A stretch of DNA of 64,000 nucleotides from Torulaspora globosa (GCF_014133895.1 NC_050730.1:186001-250000), one strand, 5' to 3'; numbered from the stretch's first letter, positions 7,555 through 18,509 are shown. Numbers and translations are program-made. Notes: generated by a model not told the origin, from the letters alone.

Positions 7555-10065
7555 ATGAGTGCTGCGTTGCCTTCTATCCAGCTGGCGGTGGACTACGGTG
7601 TGCTTTCGACGGAGATCGCAGACTTTTTGCAGCATTACAAGCAAGAGAGTGCGGTGCGGGAAGATGGAGATGGCGAGGCCGTTGGGGAGGGACCAAAGTA
7701 CATTGGAATGTTGCAGAGGGTGGCCAACAGGGAGCTGGATACGGTTTTTATAGAGCTGGACGATATTTTCGAGTACCAGCAGAGGAAGTTTGCCGAGGGG
7801 AGTGCAGGGCGCTCTGGCGGGGCAGATCTGGTGGCGGTCATCGAGGAAAACACGAGCCACATGGTCGAGCTGTTCTGTCGGGGCATAGATAAGCTGATGC
7901 CGCTGCCTAAGAAGGAGATCGACTACAAGGACGATGTGCTGGACGTGATCTTGAGTCAGAGAAGACTGAGGAACGAGAGAATGGTGTCAGAGAGGACGAA
8001 CGAGATCAGGAACGAGAACTTTGTCGATGGAAGTTCGGTTCCGTCGTCTAATTCGGAGGCTCTGCGGGAGCTCGTGGAAGAGGAGGCGGAGTTGTTTCCG
8101 GCAAAGTTGACCAGAAGGTATCATCTGTACTTCAAGCCGCTGTCGTCGCGGTTCGCGCATCACAAGAAAGATGTATTGTCGAGTTCGACGCCGCTGTCGG
8201 TGAGGCAGGTCAAAGGAGACTATTTGGGGCGTCTGATTACGGTGAAAGGGATCGTCACAAGGGTGTCCGATGTGAAGCCGGCGGTGCTGGTTGTCGCATA
8301 TACGTGCGACCAGTGTGGTTACGAAGTGTTCCAGGAGGTGCATTCTAGGACGTTCACCCCGCTTGTCGACTGTACTTCGAAGGAATGCTCGCAGAATCAA
8401 ACCAAGGGCCAGCTGTTTATGACCACAAGGGCCTCTAAGTTCAGTGCGTTCCAGGATTGTAGAATTCAGGAGCTTTCACAGCAGGTGCCGATGGGTCACA
8501 TTCCAAGATCGCTCCCGATTCATATTGACGGTCCGCTCGTAAGATCAGTTTTGCCTGGGGATATCGTGGATATTACTGGGATCTTTCTGCCGGCTCCCTA
8601 CACAGGTTTCAAGGCGCTGAAGGCAGGTTTGCTGACGGAAACTTATCTTGAAGCACAGTATATTCATCAGCATAAGAAGAAATTTGCCTCCTTCGATCTG
8701 TCATATGGCGTTCAAGACCGCATAGCGCAGTTGATCTCGGAAGGCGACGTTTATGAGAGGATGGCCAAGTCTATCGCACCTGAAATCTACGGCCATCTCG
8801 ATGTAAAGAAATCGCTGCTGTTGCTGCTGGTTGGGGGTGTGGAGAAAAGAGTCGGTGATGGGATGGAAATTAGAGGTGACATTAACGTTTGTCTCATGGG
8901 AGATCCCGGTGTCGCTAAATCGCAACTACTGAAAGCCATCGTCAAAATCTCCCCGAGAGGCGTTTACACCACGGGTAAGGGTTCCTCTGGTGTTGGTTTG
9001 ACCGCAGCAGTAATGAAAGACCCAGTCACCGACGAAATGATTCTAGAAGGTGGTGCGTTGGTCTTGGCCGATAATGGTATTTGTTGCATTGATGAATTCG
9101 ACAAAATGGATGAAAGTGATAGAACAGTGATTCACGAAGTCATGGAGCAGCAAACAATTTCCATTTCCAAGGCTGGTATTAATACTACTTTGAATGCGAG
9201 AACTTCAATACTGGCTGCAGCAAATCCGCTGTATGGTCGGTATAACCCAAGGCTTTCGCCTTTAGAAAACATCAACTTGCCAGCTGCGTTGTTGTCCCGA
9301 TTTGATGTGCTCTTCCTTTTGCTAGATATGCCTAACAGAGAACAAGATGAAAAGCTGGCAGAACACGTTGCATATGTGCATATGCACAATAAACAGCCTG
9401 ATCTGGACTTTACTCCAATAGAACCTGCTAGAATGCGAGAGTATATTGCCATGGCAAAGACTAAAAGACCTGTCATGAGCGAAAGTGTTAATAAACATTT
9501 GGTTCAGGCTTATGTTCGACTAAGGCAGGACTCGAAAAGGGAGTTGGATTCAAAATTTTCGTTCGGCCAGGCAACGCCGAGAACGTTACTAGGAATAATA
9601 AGATTGTCTCAAGCGCTGGCTAAACTAAGACTGGCAGACACTGTTGAGATTGATGACGTGGAGGAGGCTCTCAGATTGGTAAAAGTCTCCAAGGAATCAC
9701 TTTATCGGGACAACAGGCGTAGGAACCAGGAAGAGGAGAATCCAACCACAAAGATTTTCAATATAATTAAGAAGCTGGCTCAGGAATCGGGAAATGAGTT
9801 TAGACAAGCTCTGCCGTACGAGACAATCGTTAAAACCGTAAGATCTAGAGGCTTTACCATGGTACAACTGAATTCCTGTATTCAGGAATACAGCTACCTT
9901 AACGTTTGGCATTTGATTAACGACGGAACTCAGCTGAAGTTCGTTGACGACGGCTCCTTTGATGAGCCTTCACCAGAGCCTCCGAGAGTCGCCCAACCTG
10001 CATCGACAAACAATCAAACTGAGGTGAGAGCTGTTGAATCGGACTCAGAGATGCAAGACGCCTAG
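7555..10065 (+). CDS. MCM7: Mcm7 (Cdc47), MCM2-7 replicative helicase subunit
   Basis: An 836-residue AAA+ helicase subunit that is loaded at origins and forms the CMG helicase core. In order: N-terminal domain, a C4 zinc element (CDQCGYEVF then CTSKECSQ, about residues 250-285), Walker A GDPGVAKSQ (about 450), Walker B CCIDEFDKM (about 510), arginine finger LSRFD (about 580) and a C-terminal winged helix. The frame is open upstream to a GTG, but the ATG at 7555 gives MSAALPSIQL, which matches the start of S. cerevisiae Mcm7 (845 residues). The acidic tail is short. No intron signals are seen. Confidence 0.98.
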   Translation: MSAALPSIQLAVDYGVLSTEIADFLQHYKQESAVREDGDGEAVGEGPKYIGMLQRVANRELDTVFIELDDIFEYQQRKFAEGSAGRSGGADLVAVIEENTSHMVELFCRGIDKLMPLPKKEIDYKDDVLDVILSQRRLRNERMVSERTNEIRNENFVDGSSVPSSNSEALRELVEEEAELFPAKLTRRYHLYFKPLSSRFAHHKKDVLSSSTPLSVRQVKGDYLGRLITVKGIVTRVSDVKPAVLVVAYTCDQCGYEVFQEVHSRTFTPLVDCTSKECSQNQTKGQLFMTTRASKFSAFQDCRIQELSQQVPMGHIPRSLPIHIDGPLVRSVLPGDIVDITGIFLPAPYTGFKALKAGLLTETYLEAQYIHQHKKKFASFDLSYGVQDRIAQLISEGDVYERMAKSIAPEIYGHLDVKKSLLLLLVGGVEKRVGDGMEIRGDINVCLMGDPGVAKSQLLKAIVKISPRGVYTTGKGSSGVGLTAAVMKDPVTDEMILEGGALVLADNGICCIDEFDKMDESDRTVIHEVMEQQTISISKAGINTTLNARTSILAAANPLYGRYNPRLSPLENINLPAALLSRFDVLFLLLDMPNREQDEKLAEHVAYVHMHNKQPDLDFTPIEPARMREYIAMAKTKRPVMSESVNKHLVQAYVRLRQDSKRELDSKFSFGQATPRTLLGIIRLSQALAKLRLADTVEIDDVEEALRLVKVSKESLYRDNRRRNQEEENPTTKIFNIIKKLAQESGNEFRQALPYETIVKTVRSRGFTMVQLNSCIQEYSYLNVWHLINDGTQLKFVDDGSFDEPSPEPPRVAQPASTNNQTEVRAVESDSEMQDA

Positions 10066-10217
10066 ATAGATTTTTTTTATCTTGGGAAGACTTTATGTAT
10101 GTGCATTACAATTTTGTTTTATCTGACACGATCTACCGATATCAGAACAAAATATAAAAATAAGAACCATAAGGAAACCTCACGTACAATCACCTAACAT
10201 TACGAAACGGGATTGAG

Positions 10218-11606
10218 ATGACCTTCCCTGTTATATCCTTGAAGCCAAGCTACAACTCTGTGATAAGAGGCTGTCCTGGGTTACCTGAAACGCTGCCGAG
10301 GGTGGAATGTGAGTTTAGAGTAAGGTCCAACGATGGCAAACCCTTTAAGATAGACAAGATAGAGGTTGCTTTGAAGTGCATAGAATCTCTGAATAACCAA
10401 TCCCACCACTCATTTAGCTCAAAGCCGAAGATTGAGAAAACGACCGTTTTGTATAGGAAGACTATCAAGATGACAGAGAAGAGAATGCTGGGAATCGATA
10501 TCCCTTTTACGATTGGCCTTCCTGATGACATAAAGGAGACGAATCTCAATAGCACTTTCGGTAGGACTGTCACGGTTTTAGAATGTTATGCCTATTATAA
10601 TGGACTGGAAGAACCACAATCCTTTTCAAGAACCGTAAATGTCGAGAAGTATACCCTTCTACCAAGCAGCAGGCTCTTCCCAAGCATCGAGAGACGAGTG
10701 TACTCGCCAGACAAAAAATTTATTGTGAATTATACAGTCAGGAATCCCTGCGTCACTACTGATGATGTCCTCCATGTCGATTTTGAGTTGAAACCTAATG
10801 CAAAACTGACAAATGAAGGTTCAGCAATAGCCTCCACGCCTTCAATCTTCAATAAGAAAATGAAGACAAGGCTGAAACACGCTATGGTACACTTGAAGGA
10901 ATACCTCGAGGTCTACGATGACGGCAGTGGCGTAAATACCGGCAGCGGAGGGGTCGGCAATGAAACCAGAGAGAACTTGTTGTGTGAGTCAGTACAACCG
11001 ATCAATGAGCTAATAACTCGCAATGGGATAAAATGGTCCATGGACATCAAAGTCTTTACCAAAAGCAAGTATTTTGACGAGTTCGAGAGGTCATTGCAGG
11101 AACCGCCTTCTCTTCAGCGCTATGCCCAGAACAGTGTACGCACAGAGCAAGCGAGCAGCCCAAAGGTGACGACAGAACTTTTAAAGAATAAAGCTGGTTA
11201 TGGCCGCGAAATACCGTTTCAATACCATACATCGATAACAACGACCCGAGGAAATCTCTACAGAATTTTGCATGGCATTACAGTGAAATTCAAGATAAGC
11301 AATGGGAAAAGCTTCCAGATTAATCAGTCGATCGACATTACACCGTGGGAAGCGGTACATCTCAACACCATCGAACAACTTATACTGCAAGAGCGAGAGA
11401 CGGCCAGGTATGCGAACCAATTCTATCAGAATTACGGTGGACTAAAGCGAGTGCCGGCTTCGACAACGCTCAACAACATGAAGGGCCACAGGATCGAATA
11501 CCCACCATTACCACCAGTGGTCTACCTCCATGACCATCAGACTCTCAAGAGCTTGGACATCGTCTACAACAGCAGTACCTTTACACGAATTCCCTTGATT
11601 GAATAA
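10218..11606 (+). CDS. RGL1: Rgl1-like arrestin-related regulator of Rho1
   Basis: A 462-residue soluble protein with an arrestin-like beta-sandwich layout: the N-terminal strand SLKPSYNSVIRGCPGLPETL, central strands such as FIVNYTVRNPCVTTDDVL, and a C-terminal arrestin lobe ending in ITPWEAVHLNTIEQLI. S. cerevisiae YPL066W (Rgl1, about 479 residues) occupies the same position before VPS28 and has been linked to Rho1 signalling and bud-neck localisation. The protein shows no PPxY motif of the Rsp5-adaptor arrestins in the parts I read. It starts 152 bp after the MCM7 stop, on the same strand. Confidence 0.85.
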   Translation: MTFPVISLKPSYNSVIRGCPGLPETLPRVECEFRVRSNDGKPFKIDKIEVALKCIESLNNQSHHSFSSKPKIEKTTVLYRKTIKMTEKRMLGIDIPFTIGLPDDIKETNLNSTFGRTVTVLECYAYYNGLEEPQSFSRTVNVEKYTLLPSSRLFPSIERRVYSPDKKFIVNYTVRNPCVTTDDVLHVDFELKPNAKLTNEGSAIASTPSIFNKKMKTRLKHAMVHLKEYLEVYDDGSGVNTGSGGVGNETRENLLCESVQPINELITRNGIKWSMDIKVFTKSKYFDEFERSLQEPPSLQRYAQNSVRTEQASSPKVTTELLKNKAGYGREIPFQYHTSITTTRGNLYRILHGITVKFKISNGKSFQINQSIDITPWEAVHLNTIEQLILQERETARYANQFYQNYGGLKRVPASTTLNNMKGHRIEYPPLPPVVYLHDHQTLKSLDIVYNSSTFTRIPLIE

Positions 11607-11668
11607 GACGACCATAGGAATGAACACTAAGCAGCATTTCGGCATGGTATTGGATCTGATGTCGAGCC

Positions 11669-12358
11669 ATGAATGAGATTCCTTTGTTCGACCGGGATAC
11701 TGGACCAAAAGAGAAAGAACTAGTAGAGACTCTATCTGAAATCTACTCGATAATAATAACGATTGATCAAGTTGAAAGACTGTACATCAAAGATGTTATT
11801 GGAGATGAGCAGCAATATACCAATCTAATCAACAAGCTCCTAGTGCGATATAAGACACTGATCGCTAACAATGAAAACGACCCTGAATTCAAGCGTATGT
11901 TTGGGTCCTCGATACATGAGTTCACAGACAAATACAATATAATTGCATCTAATGGTGTTATTAGACTAGAAAAGGGCATCCCTATGACGACCGAGCACAA
12001 TGATGGTACATCTGGCAACGGCTCAAATTATAATGCTAAAAACGTGGCAGAGGCGACAGGGAATTTCATCACTATAATGGACGCATTGAAGCTAAACTAC
12101 CGAACCAAGGACCAGCTACATCCCCTGCTGGCGGAACTGCTGCTTAGTATTAATCGAGTAGGGCCAGCACAGGGACCTGCGGCATCTGGAGACGACGAAG
12201 CCGCAGCCGGTTTCGAGAAAGATAAGAAAAAGCTAGTCGAGTGGATTGTTAAGATCAATAGGATGAAAATCGATCAAGAATTGGACGATCAAGAAGCAAA
12301 GGAGCTGCTATTTGACCTTGATGTTGCGTACAAAAATTTTTATTCACTACTGAACTGA
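11669..12358 (+). CDS. VPS28: Vps28, ESCRT-I subunit
   Basis: A 229-residue protein with the two Vps28 parts: an N-terminal helical region that packs in the ESCRT-I core (VETLSEIYSIIITIDQVERLYIKD is its start) and a C-terminal four-helix bundle (FITIMDALKLNYRTKDQLHPLL to the end) that binds ESCRT-II. It sorts ubiquitinated membrane proteins into multivesicular bodies. Length is close to S. cerevisiae Vps28 (242). The linker is variable and rich in Gly, Ala and Asp. The ATG at 11669 is the only start compatible with the conserved N-terminus; the gap after RGL1 is 62 bp. Confidence 0.95.
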   Translation: MNEIPLFDRDTGPKEKELVETLSEIYSIIITIDQVERLYIKDVIGDEQQYTNLINKLLVRYKTLIANNENDPEFKRMFGSSIHEFTDKYNIIASNGVIRLEKGIPMTTEHNDGTSGNGSNYNAKNVAEATGNFITIMDALKLNYRTKDQLHPLLAELLLSINRVGPAQGPAASGDDEAAAGFEKDKKKLVEWIVKINRMKIDQELDDQEAKELLFDLDVAYKNFYSLLN

Positions 12359-12554
12359 GTCCGCGCCAGAAAGACCTGCAGTAGCGCAGCGGATGTGAGG
12401 GAAGTGAGATGCCGGCGGAGGCAAATAGCATCAATCGTAAATAAGCTGTAGGCGATATGCTAACGTGCATTTCGAAGCGCTAGGCTGCGCTGTACAGGCC
12501 GACACTGAAGCAAATGTACACGCAGCTGGTCGAACCACGCGATTGTGATCTTGA

Positions 12555-13430
12555 TCATCTGTTGAGAATATTCTTATCTTTCGTCTTTTGCTCGAAAAGA
12601 GCCAACAATTTCAAAGTCTCTTGTTCCCGGCTACTTACAGCTGATTCGGCCACTTTTTGATGAGCTGCGGGCGTTTCGCTACGCTCAAGTTGCAAGCTCT
12701 TGCTGCCCTGCGCTTTGTCACCTTCTCGGTCGCTTCCTTCCCGTGGGACCCCAACCGCAGACTCGTCACCAATAGATACCTGCTCGACAGGCAGTTTGTC
12801 TGAAATAGTTGGGGGCATCTTGATTTTCATCCTCTTCACAGGCTTAAGAGGCCTACCATCGTCATCTTCATCGTCAGCAAACGATATTCTAACCTTGGCA
12901 CCGCTCTTCAGAGACGGTTTCGGAGCGTCGGCCGCCTCCACCTTCTCTGCAGCCGGTAAATCGTCGAAGTAAGGAATCGTTACTTCAGCCTTGCGGACTG
13001 TCGCCGGGTACAAGAGCCTCCCGTCAGAACCTATCTCGCTTTCATCCACGATCTTGCGCAGCGTGTAAATGGAATCATCCACAACCTTGCCGATAACCAC
13101 TTTCTGGTCTTCCTCAGACAGACGAACTAGGCTGATAAACCACCGTTCCCGAACACTGTCCCAACCAACTGAGCCCGTCCGCCATCGTATTCTGGCGTTA
13201 TGCTCCGACCAAGTCTGACGCCCGTTTCCACCATCCTCAACCTTGGAGAACATGATACAATCGCGAGATCTCGACATTTCATTCAGCGACCCATCCGTCA
13301 ACAGTCCTCTGGTGCAAGCCTCCAGAAACCTCCGAGCGTGACCTGGCTTCTCTCTCGCCCACAGCTCCACGTTAATCCGACCTTTCACAGTGTGTATGAT
13401 CACCTTAGCACTCGCCTGAGGCTCCGACAT
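12555..13430 (-). CDS. CWC27: Cwc27, cyclophilin-like spliceosome-associated protein
   Basis: A 291-residue protein. The first half resembles a degenerate cyclophilin-type peptidyl-prolyl isomerase (VIIHTVKGRINVELWAREKP, then a GNGRQTWSEHNARIRW segment where canonical cyclophilins have FHRVI and GGD). The active-site arginine and phenylalanine context is not preserved, so isomerase activity is doubtful, as proposed for the family. The second half is charged and Lys-rich (KPVKRMKIKMPPTISD) and likely disordered. In S. cerevisiae Cwc27 (301 residues) is part of Cef1-associated spliceosomal complexes. The gene is divergent from TIM50 with a 168-bp shared promoter region. Confidence 0.88.
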   Translation of the reverse strand: MSEPQASAKVIIHTVKGRINVELWAREKPGHARRFLEACTRGLLTDGSLNEMSRSRDCIMFSKVEDGGNGRQTWSEHNARIRWRTGSVGWDSVRERWFISLVRLSEEDQKVVIGKVVDDSIYTLRKIVDESEIGSDGRLLYPATVRKAEVTIPYFDDLPAAEKVEAADAPKPSLKSGAKVRISFADDEDDDGRPLKPVKRMKIKMPPTISDKLPVEQVSIGDESAVGVPREGSDREGDKAQGSKSLQLERSETPAAHQKVAESAVSSREQETLKLLALFEQKTKDKNILNR

Positions 13431-13598
13431 CTTCCCAATGGCTTCATCTTCTCAGCTCATCTCGTCTTAGCGAAATACGTCATTAAGATTATTAGTATAT
13501 TATAGAAAAATTTTCAGTATAAGTACTAACTGTTCAGAGTCGTCAGTGCAAGAGATAGTCGTTTGGTATAAATCAGCACGTCTGCCGACAGTTGGGTG

Positions 13599-15026
13599 AT
13601 GATCTCTCTAGCAAGACACTCGGCGAAGTTGGTGTCGAGGCTCTCCTCTGTGGAGGCTCGCCCTTCGCTATTGCTGAGCAAAAGAACACTGACTCATACC
13701 TCGAGACTGCTGCAGGAAAAGCCCAAGACCCCCCAATCTATCTTAACGGAAGAGCTGCTGGCCAAAGCTGGGGTTGAAGTGGAAAATAAGGCCGAACAAC
13801 CAAAGGAGGGAGAGTCCCGGTCTGCAGAAGGCCAAGGCAGCAGCGGTGGCAGCAGCAAGAGGAGAAGAAAGAGACAGACGTCGACGGATATTAAGAGAGA
13901 AAGATATGCGAACTGGTTTTACATCCTTTCGTTGTCGGGGCTTACTGGTGCAGCGCTATACATGGGCAGAGATTGGGAAGAAAACGAGTCAGATGAGTTA
14001 AAGAAGGGCATCGAGAACGGCTACACTCCCGGGTTGATGTTTTCGAGGTTCAGAGCTCGTTTCAATTCGATGTTTAACTACTTCAAGGAACCGCCTTTCG
14101 AAGATCTTCTGCCACCGCCCCCACCGGCGCCATACCAGAGACCGCTGACGTTGGTCCTAACGCTGGAAGACTTGCTTGTTCACTCGGAGTGGTCGCAGAA
14201 GTACGGCTGGAGAACGGCAAAGAGACCCGGGTGTGACTATTTCCTCGGCTACCTTTCGCAATACTACGAGATCGTGCTGTTCTCTTCGAACTATATGATG
14301 TATGCTGAGAAGATCGCTGAAAAACTAGATCCAATCCACGCGTTTATCTCTTACAACCTGTTCAAGGAGCACTGTGTCTATAAGGACGGGGTTCACGTCA
14401 AGGATCTGTCAAAGCTGAACCGGGACCTGGGCAAAGTTGTCGTCATCGACACAGACCCGAACAGCTACAAGCTGCAGCCAGAGAACGCAATCCCCATGGA
14501 GCCCTGGAACGGCGAGGCCGATGACAGGCTTCTAAGGCTAATACCATTCCTGGAGTACCTTGCCACGCAGCAGGTCAACGACGTCAGGCCCATCTTGAAC
14601 AGCTTCAACGACAAGAAGGAGATACCAGCTGAGTTCGATGGCCGCGTTCACAAGCTCAAGGAGAAGTTTTACAACGAACAGAAGACGAAGACTCAAGGCA
14701 ACTGGGCTCTCAAACTGCTCGGCGTAGCCAACGCTATGGGTTCAGGGCAGGCGAAGTTTCCGCTGGACTTGATTCGCGAGGAAGGTGAGAAGAACTACGT
14801 ACGCTTCATGCAGCTGATCGAAGAAGAGAAGGAAAAGATCAGAATACAGCAGGAACAGCTCGGTGGTCAGACTTTCACGCTCAAGGACTACGTGGAGGGA
14901 AATATTCCTTCTCCAGAGGAACAAATGAAGATGCAAATGGAGAAGCAACAAGAAATCGATGCCATCTACGAGAAGAAGAAGCAGGAAAAACTACAGCATC
15001 AGCAGCAGCAGCCTCAAAAGCCCTAG
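13599..15026 (+). CDS. TIM50: Tim50, TIM23 presequence translocase receptor
   Basis: A 475-residue mitochondrial inner-membrane protein that receives precursors from the TOM complex and gates Tim23. It has an N-terminal basic presequence ([17 protein letters not shown]), a KR-rich matrix segment, a single membrane span ([17 protein letters not shown]) and an intermembrane-space FCP1-like domain containing [20 protein letters not shown] and [18 protein letters not shown]. As in other Tim50 proteins the phosphatase DxDx(T/V) motif is replaced, so it is not expected to be catalytic. It ends in a Gln- and Lys-rich coiled tail. A GTG precedes the chosen ATG in frame; the ATG gives the known N-terminus. 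S. cerevisiae Tim50 has 476 residues. Confidence 0.97.
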   Translation: MISLARHSAKLVSRLSSVEARPSLLLSKRTLTHTSRLLQEKPKTPQSILTEELLAKAGVEVENKAEQPKEGESRSAEGQGSSGGSSKRRRKRQTSTDIKRERYANWFYILSLSGLTGAALYMGRDWEENESDELKKGIENGYTPGLMFSRFRARFNSMFNYFKEPPFEDLLPPPPPAPYQRPLTLVLTLEDLLVHSEWSQKYGWRTAKRPGCDYFLGYLSQYYEIVLFSSNYMMYAEKIAEKLDPIHAFISYNLFKEHCVYKDGVHVKDLSKLNRDLGKVVVIDTDPNSYKLQPENAIPMEPWNGEADDRLLRLIPFLEYLATQQVNDVRPILNSFNDKKEIPAEFDGRVHKLKEKFYNEQKTKTQGNWALKLLGVANAMGSGQAKFPLDLIREEGEKNYVRFMQLIEEEKEKIRIQQEQLGGQTFTLKDYVEGNIPSPEEQMKMQMEKQQEIDAIYEKKKQEKLQHQQQQPQKP

Positions 15027-15406
15027 CGGAACCAGTACGCTCCATCTGCACAATCTGTCTATAAACTTTTTTTCTCAACACTTTGTAAGTAGCTTGTATG
15101 AACAGTGATAATCTTGAAGAGTCTTTCCAAGACTATCATGGCTGCTTTCAGTAGAATGGCCGGGACACGGTGGTTCGAATATGCCGATAGGCCAGCCGCC
15201 AAACTCGACTAGTTTCGTAGAGCTGGGGCTCATAATAAGCCCCCTTCTAATCGCCTCGCTCTTAGCCCCGGAAGGAGCGATACCAAGACCGATAAGAAGA
15301 ACCAGATTCTTTGCATTGCTACATATAGCTAGTTGCTTTCTTACGATATACTATTGAATTGGATCAACACAAGAGAGGTGTAGACCAACCAGTAGATACA
15401 GTAGCG
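15027..15406. other. Intergenic region TIM50-COS111
   Basis: A 380-bp tandem-gene spacer holding the TIM50 3' end and the COS111 promoter. I see no RNA gene, repeat or convincing small ORF. Confidence 0.5.
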
Positions 15407-17983
15407 ATGGGGGTGAGTTCGCAGCGATACCCTAAGGTGAATATTGTGAGCAACGACTATGGCAGGTACGGTACTTCGGTTTATCAGAAGCTTTACAGTA
15501 GGAATAACGCAGTCAATGATGTGAACACGTATCCCTATGGCCGTAATCAAGAGGCCGCTCCTGCATGCAGAAATGCAGCTTCAACTGGATCCGCCATTTG
15601 CGATGAGAATCCATTGATCGAAACGGCTACGTTTTGCAGTACGGCCACTAGCACCACTAGAGGAGCTAATGACGGGACCAGTTCGGCAGATGAAGGCAGA
15701 TCAGTGGATATCGCATCGGTGGTGGACGTGGCGGCGGATAGTTCGAGCAGGAGACTGAAGATCAAGAAGTACAGGTCCCTGATAAGCTCTTCATCGAAGA
15801 AGCTCATCAATAGGCTGCATGAACACGGCTCCAGCGATACATTCTCCATATTTTCACTGAGAACTTCGCAATCTCACAAGCATGAGTTGATGAGGTCAGA
15901 GCCCATAATTCACGAAGTCAGGACGCTTCCTAGTGCAACCTTCCAATCACTGCCAGTGGAGATTGTGGCTAACATCCTGCTTATGCTCGGCGATGAATGT
16001 CAGCACGATCTGGTGAATTGTCTATATGTCTCGCGCACCTTTTACAATGCTACCAAGATGGTTCTTTACCGAGAACCGATGTTCACGTCCACATACCGGG
16101 TTGCACAGTTCGTCACGTCTCTAAGGTTGCATCCTGAGAATGGCATGTATGTTAGAACCTTGGATCTCTCTCGTTTGAAGAATGGACTCGTCGCCCAAGA
16201 TACAGACGACGATCCCTCTCGCGATTTCACAGATCCTCAATCGTCTAGTGATATGGAAGATGCAGATTATGAGTATGCCTTGGCGAGCTGGCGAGATTGG
16301 CGTTATCGTCACGACTCGCTGTATGGCGCCGCAGCGTTGAACAGTTACAACTTGAAAAAAGTCGTCTCAAGAGCGTCCTCCATCAGTTCTCAAGCGACTT
16401 CATCTGGTATCTCATCGGCAAGCGGGGGCCATGGCCATTGTTCTACAGCGTCCAGCTTGCATCCACGCGGTCACCGCTCCAACAGCTCCGTCAGCTCCTT
16501 TACCAGTAGTATAATGTCATCACTTCAGAACAGCTCGCATCTCTCGCTGGTAAGCACTTTTTCGACCGCTAATGAAGCTGGTCACTCACAGACTTTGAAC
16601 AGAACCAATAAGTCCCATGGATTGAGTAGGAGGAGACCCGCTGACGGTAAAACCGTCCTGAATAATAAGAAATTAAGTGAAGATGATGAAAGTACAATGC
16701 GGGATTCTTTATGGCTGAGAATCAGGAGGGGCCCCAGGTACAGGAGGCTGTTGAAGGCAAAGAAAGCAACGCAAGTAACTAACCAGATGTCAGCGGAGGA
16801 AAATACAGAATCATTGCGCAGAAATATCCTGGTCAAGTTTGATATATCACCACCCTTCAAGACATGCCATCCTTATGCGAACAAGTTTTTATTGAAGTAT
16901 GCCCCTTACCGTGATCTGCCCATTGGCTACATTTTGCATATGTTAAAATTGTGCCCTAATATCACCAGCCTGGACCTTTCGCATTTAGTTTTGTGTCCTG
17001 ACTTTGAGATAATAGGCAAGAAGCCTCCAAAGATCATGAATTGTACCTCATTATTGCCAGCGGTGCAGGAGTCAGCGACGTCAGTCGGAGAACCTGAGGC
17101 GGACCTTGAAGTCGTCTATTTGACGGATTCTAACAAGAACTATGATTATTACACCGGCGTTCCAAAAGGCAGCTCTCCAGCGTTCAATCAGAATGCTGCG
17201 AATCATCTCACCGCTGGCAATGACATGGCTGACCCCCTACCGCTTGATGCGCTGTATAAACGCAGGTCTCTAAACCGCCGCGTCAGCACCAGCGACATCC
17301 AACTGAGGCAAATGAACCCTGCCGAAGTGTTTGAATTTCTCTGCGCAAACCAGCTAGGCCTCTCTCTCCGAAGCGTAAGGATGGATGGCATTGTTTGGTG
17401 CAGAGAAAACATGATCAAATATTTCGTCATGAAGACTTTCAAAGAGAACAACGGTAAGCAGTTGCAATGCAGCTTCGATAAGGCAGGGTTGAACATGAAC
17501 CTCGCTTGGACCTGCTGCGGTCAACTGGACGATTTTGTCTCGTTGCTCGTTATGATCCACATTTCACATATGGACGACCTAGCCCTCCGGGATGTCTTCA
17601 ACGTATTTCCTCAATCACCAACCAAAGAAAAATTTGAAATCATCAAGGATCCGGAGATCCTCGAGATCTCCAATGTCTTCGCAATAGAATACTGTTTGGA
17701 CTCTCGATCTAAGCAATCGGTCGAATTTCGAGTAACCGTTCTGAAATCGGATAGACCGACGTCCTACAGAATTAGACGTCTACTTCCAAGTCACGTTTCC
17801 CTTGTCGTGAATTTACGACTCCAAGACAATTCTTCCAATCAGCTCGACGAGGAGCTGCCTGAACCCTCTCGGAGACTTCACAGCTTGACGTATGCCATCA
17901 ATTCTAGGCTGCGCGAACTGCGCAATGACGATCTCAGGCGAAATCTGGGTGAAAATAATTTCTTCATGGGAAGTGCTCTATAG
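15407..17983 (+). CDS. COS111: Cos111, F-box-containing protein
   Basis: An 858-residue protein from the ATG at 15407 (MGVSSQRYPKVNIVS); the frame continues upstream only to a TTG. An F-box-like segment lies at about residues 180-225 (TFQSLPVEIVANILLMLGDE then LVNCLYVSRTFYNATKMV), which would link it to Skp1/SCF. The rest has long Ser-rich disordered stretches (about 330-420) and a leucine-rich-like segment (LCPNITSLDLSHLVLCPD). S. cerevisiae COS111 (YBR203W, 924 residues) follows CDC47 in gene order and is associated with resistance to ciclopirox and IRA2-independent signalling; the molecular role is not settled. The F-box assignment is mine from sequence. Confidence 0.87.
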   Translation: MGVSSQRYPKVNIVSNDYGRYGTSVYQKLYSRNNAVNDVNTYPYGRNQEAAPACRNAASTGSAICDENPLIETATFCSTATSTTRGANDGTSSADEGRSVDIASVVDVAADSSSRRLKIKKYRSLISSSSKKLINRLHEHGSSDTFSIFSLRTSQSHKHELMRSEPIIHEVRTLPSATFQSLPVEIVANILLMLGDECQHDLVNCLYVSRTFYNATKMVLYREPMFTSTYRVAQFVTSLRLHPENGMYVRTLDLSRLKNGLVAQDTDDDPSRDFTDPQSSSDMEDADYEYALASWRDWRYRHDSLYGAAALNSYNLKKVVSRASSISSQATSSGISSASGGHGHCSTASSLHPRGHRSNSSVSSFTSSIMSSLQNSSHLSLVSTFSTANEAGHSQTLNRTNKSHGLSRRRPADGKTVLNNKKLSEDDESTMRDSLWLRIRRGPRYRRLLKAKKATQVTNQMSAEENTESLRRNILVKFDISPPFKTCHPYANKFLLKYAPYRDLPIGYILHMLKLCPNITSLDLSHLVLCPDFEIIGKKPPKIMNCTSLLPAVQESATSVGEPEADLEVVYLTDSNKNYDYYTGVPKGSSPAFNQNAANHLTAGNDMADPLPLDALYKRRSLNRRVSTSDIQLRQMNPAEVFEFLCANQLGLSLRSVRMDGIVWCRENMIKYFVMKTFKENNGKQLQCSFDKAGLNMNLAWTCCGQLDDFVSLLVMIHISHMDDLALRDVFNVFPQSPTKEKFEIIKDPEILEISNVFAIEYCLDSRSKQSVEFRVTVLKSDRPTSYRIRRLLPSHVSLVVNLRLQDNSSNQLDEELPEPSRRLHSLTYAINSRLRELRNDDLRRNLGENNFFMGSAL

Positions 17984-18509
17984 CCAAGAAACAAGAACAG
18001 GGTGCATTTTATCAACTGTGACGCCGTTTGTTCATCGAATTTTCCACCAACTATCTGCGCGCGTCGCGTCGCTATTGTTTGACACCTTGAATCAGGGCAA
18101 AGGAATATAGTTTGAGAACGCGGAGAGGCTTCTACTTCCTTGCCTGGCCGTGCCCAGTTTCAGGGCTTAAATTTTCCTTCGGATTGTTTAGTCGGCTAGA
18201 GGCATTTGAGCGACTGCTTTATAGGGCCTAGTGCCTTTCGGCGATGTTATTCGCAGCACACTTGCGCAGTCGGAATAAATCCAGGTGCAGCTAAGATCTT
18301 TCATGGCGGATGAAGAAATAACTTTCCTGAGGGTGCTGATAGGTGCTAATGCGCACCCAGCGCATACCAGATCTGTCTTCATCAGGGAGCTTTTCGAATA
18401 GACAGATACCAGTCGGTAATGCCAATCATTGTACTATAAAATGCTTGGAAAACCGAAGGTAATTGATGGTGTTTATTACCGTAGCAGATAGCGAAGAACC
18501 ATATCGAAA
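17984..18509. promoter_or_regulatory. Intergenic region upstream of ferric reductase, with a candidate Aft1 site
   Basis: A 526-bp spacer on the upstream side of the ferric reductase gene. It contains one perfect match to the Aft1/Aft2 iron-regulon consensus YRCACCCR at 18352-18359 (CGCACCCA), about 150 bp before the start codon. A second TGCACCC core occurs in reverse orientation at 18000-18006 but lacks the final purine. Regulation by iron is an inference from the site and from the gene family. No small gene is supported here. Confidence 0.45.

Noticed and set aside
13524..13546. TACTAAC followed by CAG upstream of TIM50, a possible 5'-UTR intron end
   Set aside because: The first CAG is too close to the branch site and no GTATGT-like donor is found before it; chance occurrence of the 7-mer is expected several times in a window of this size.
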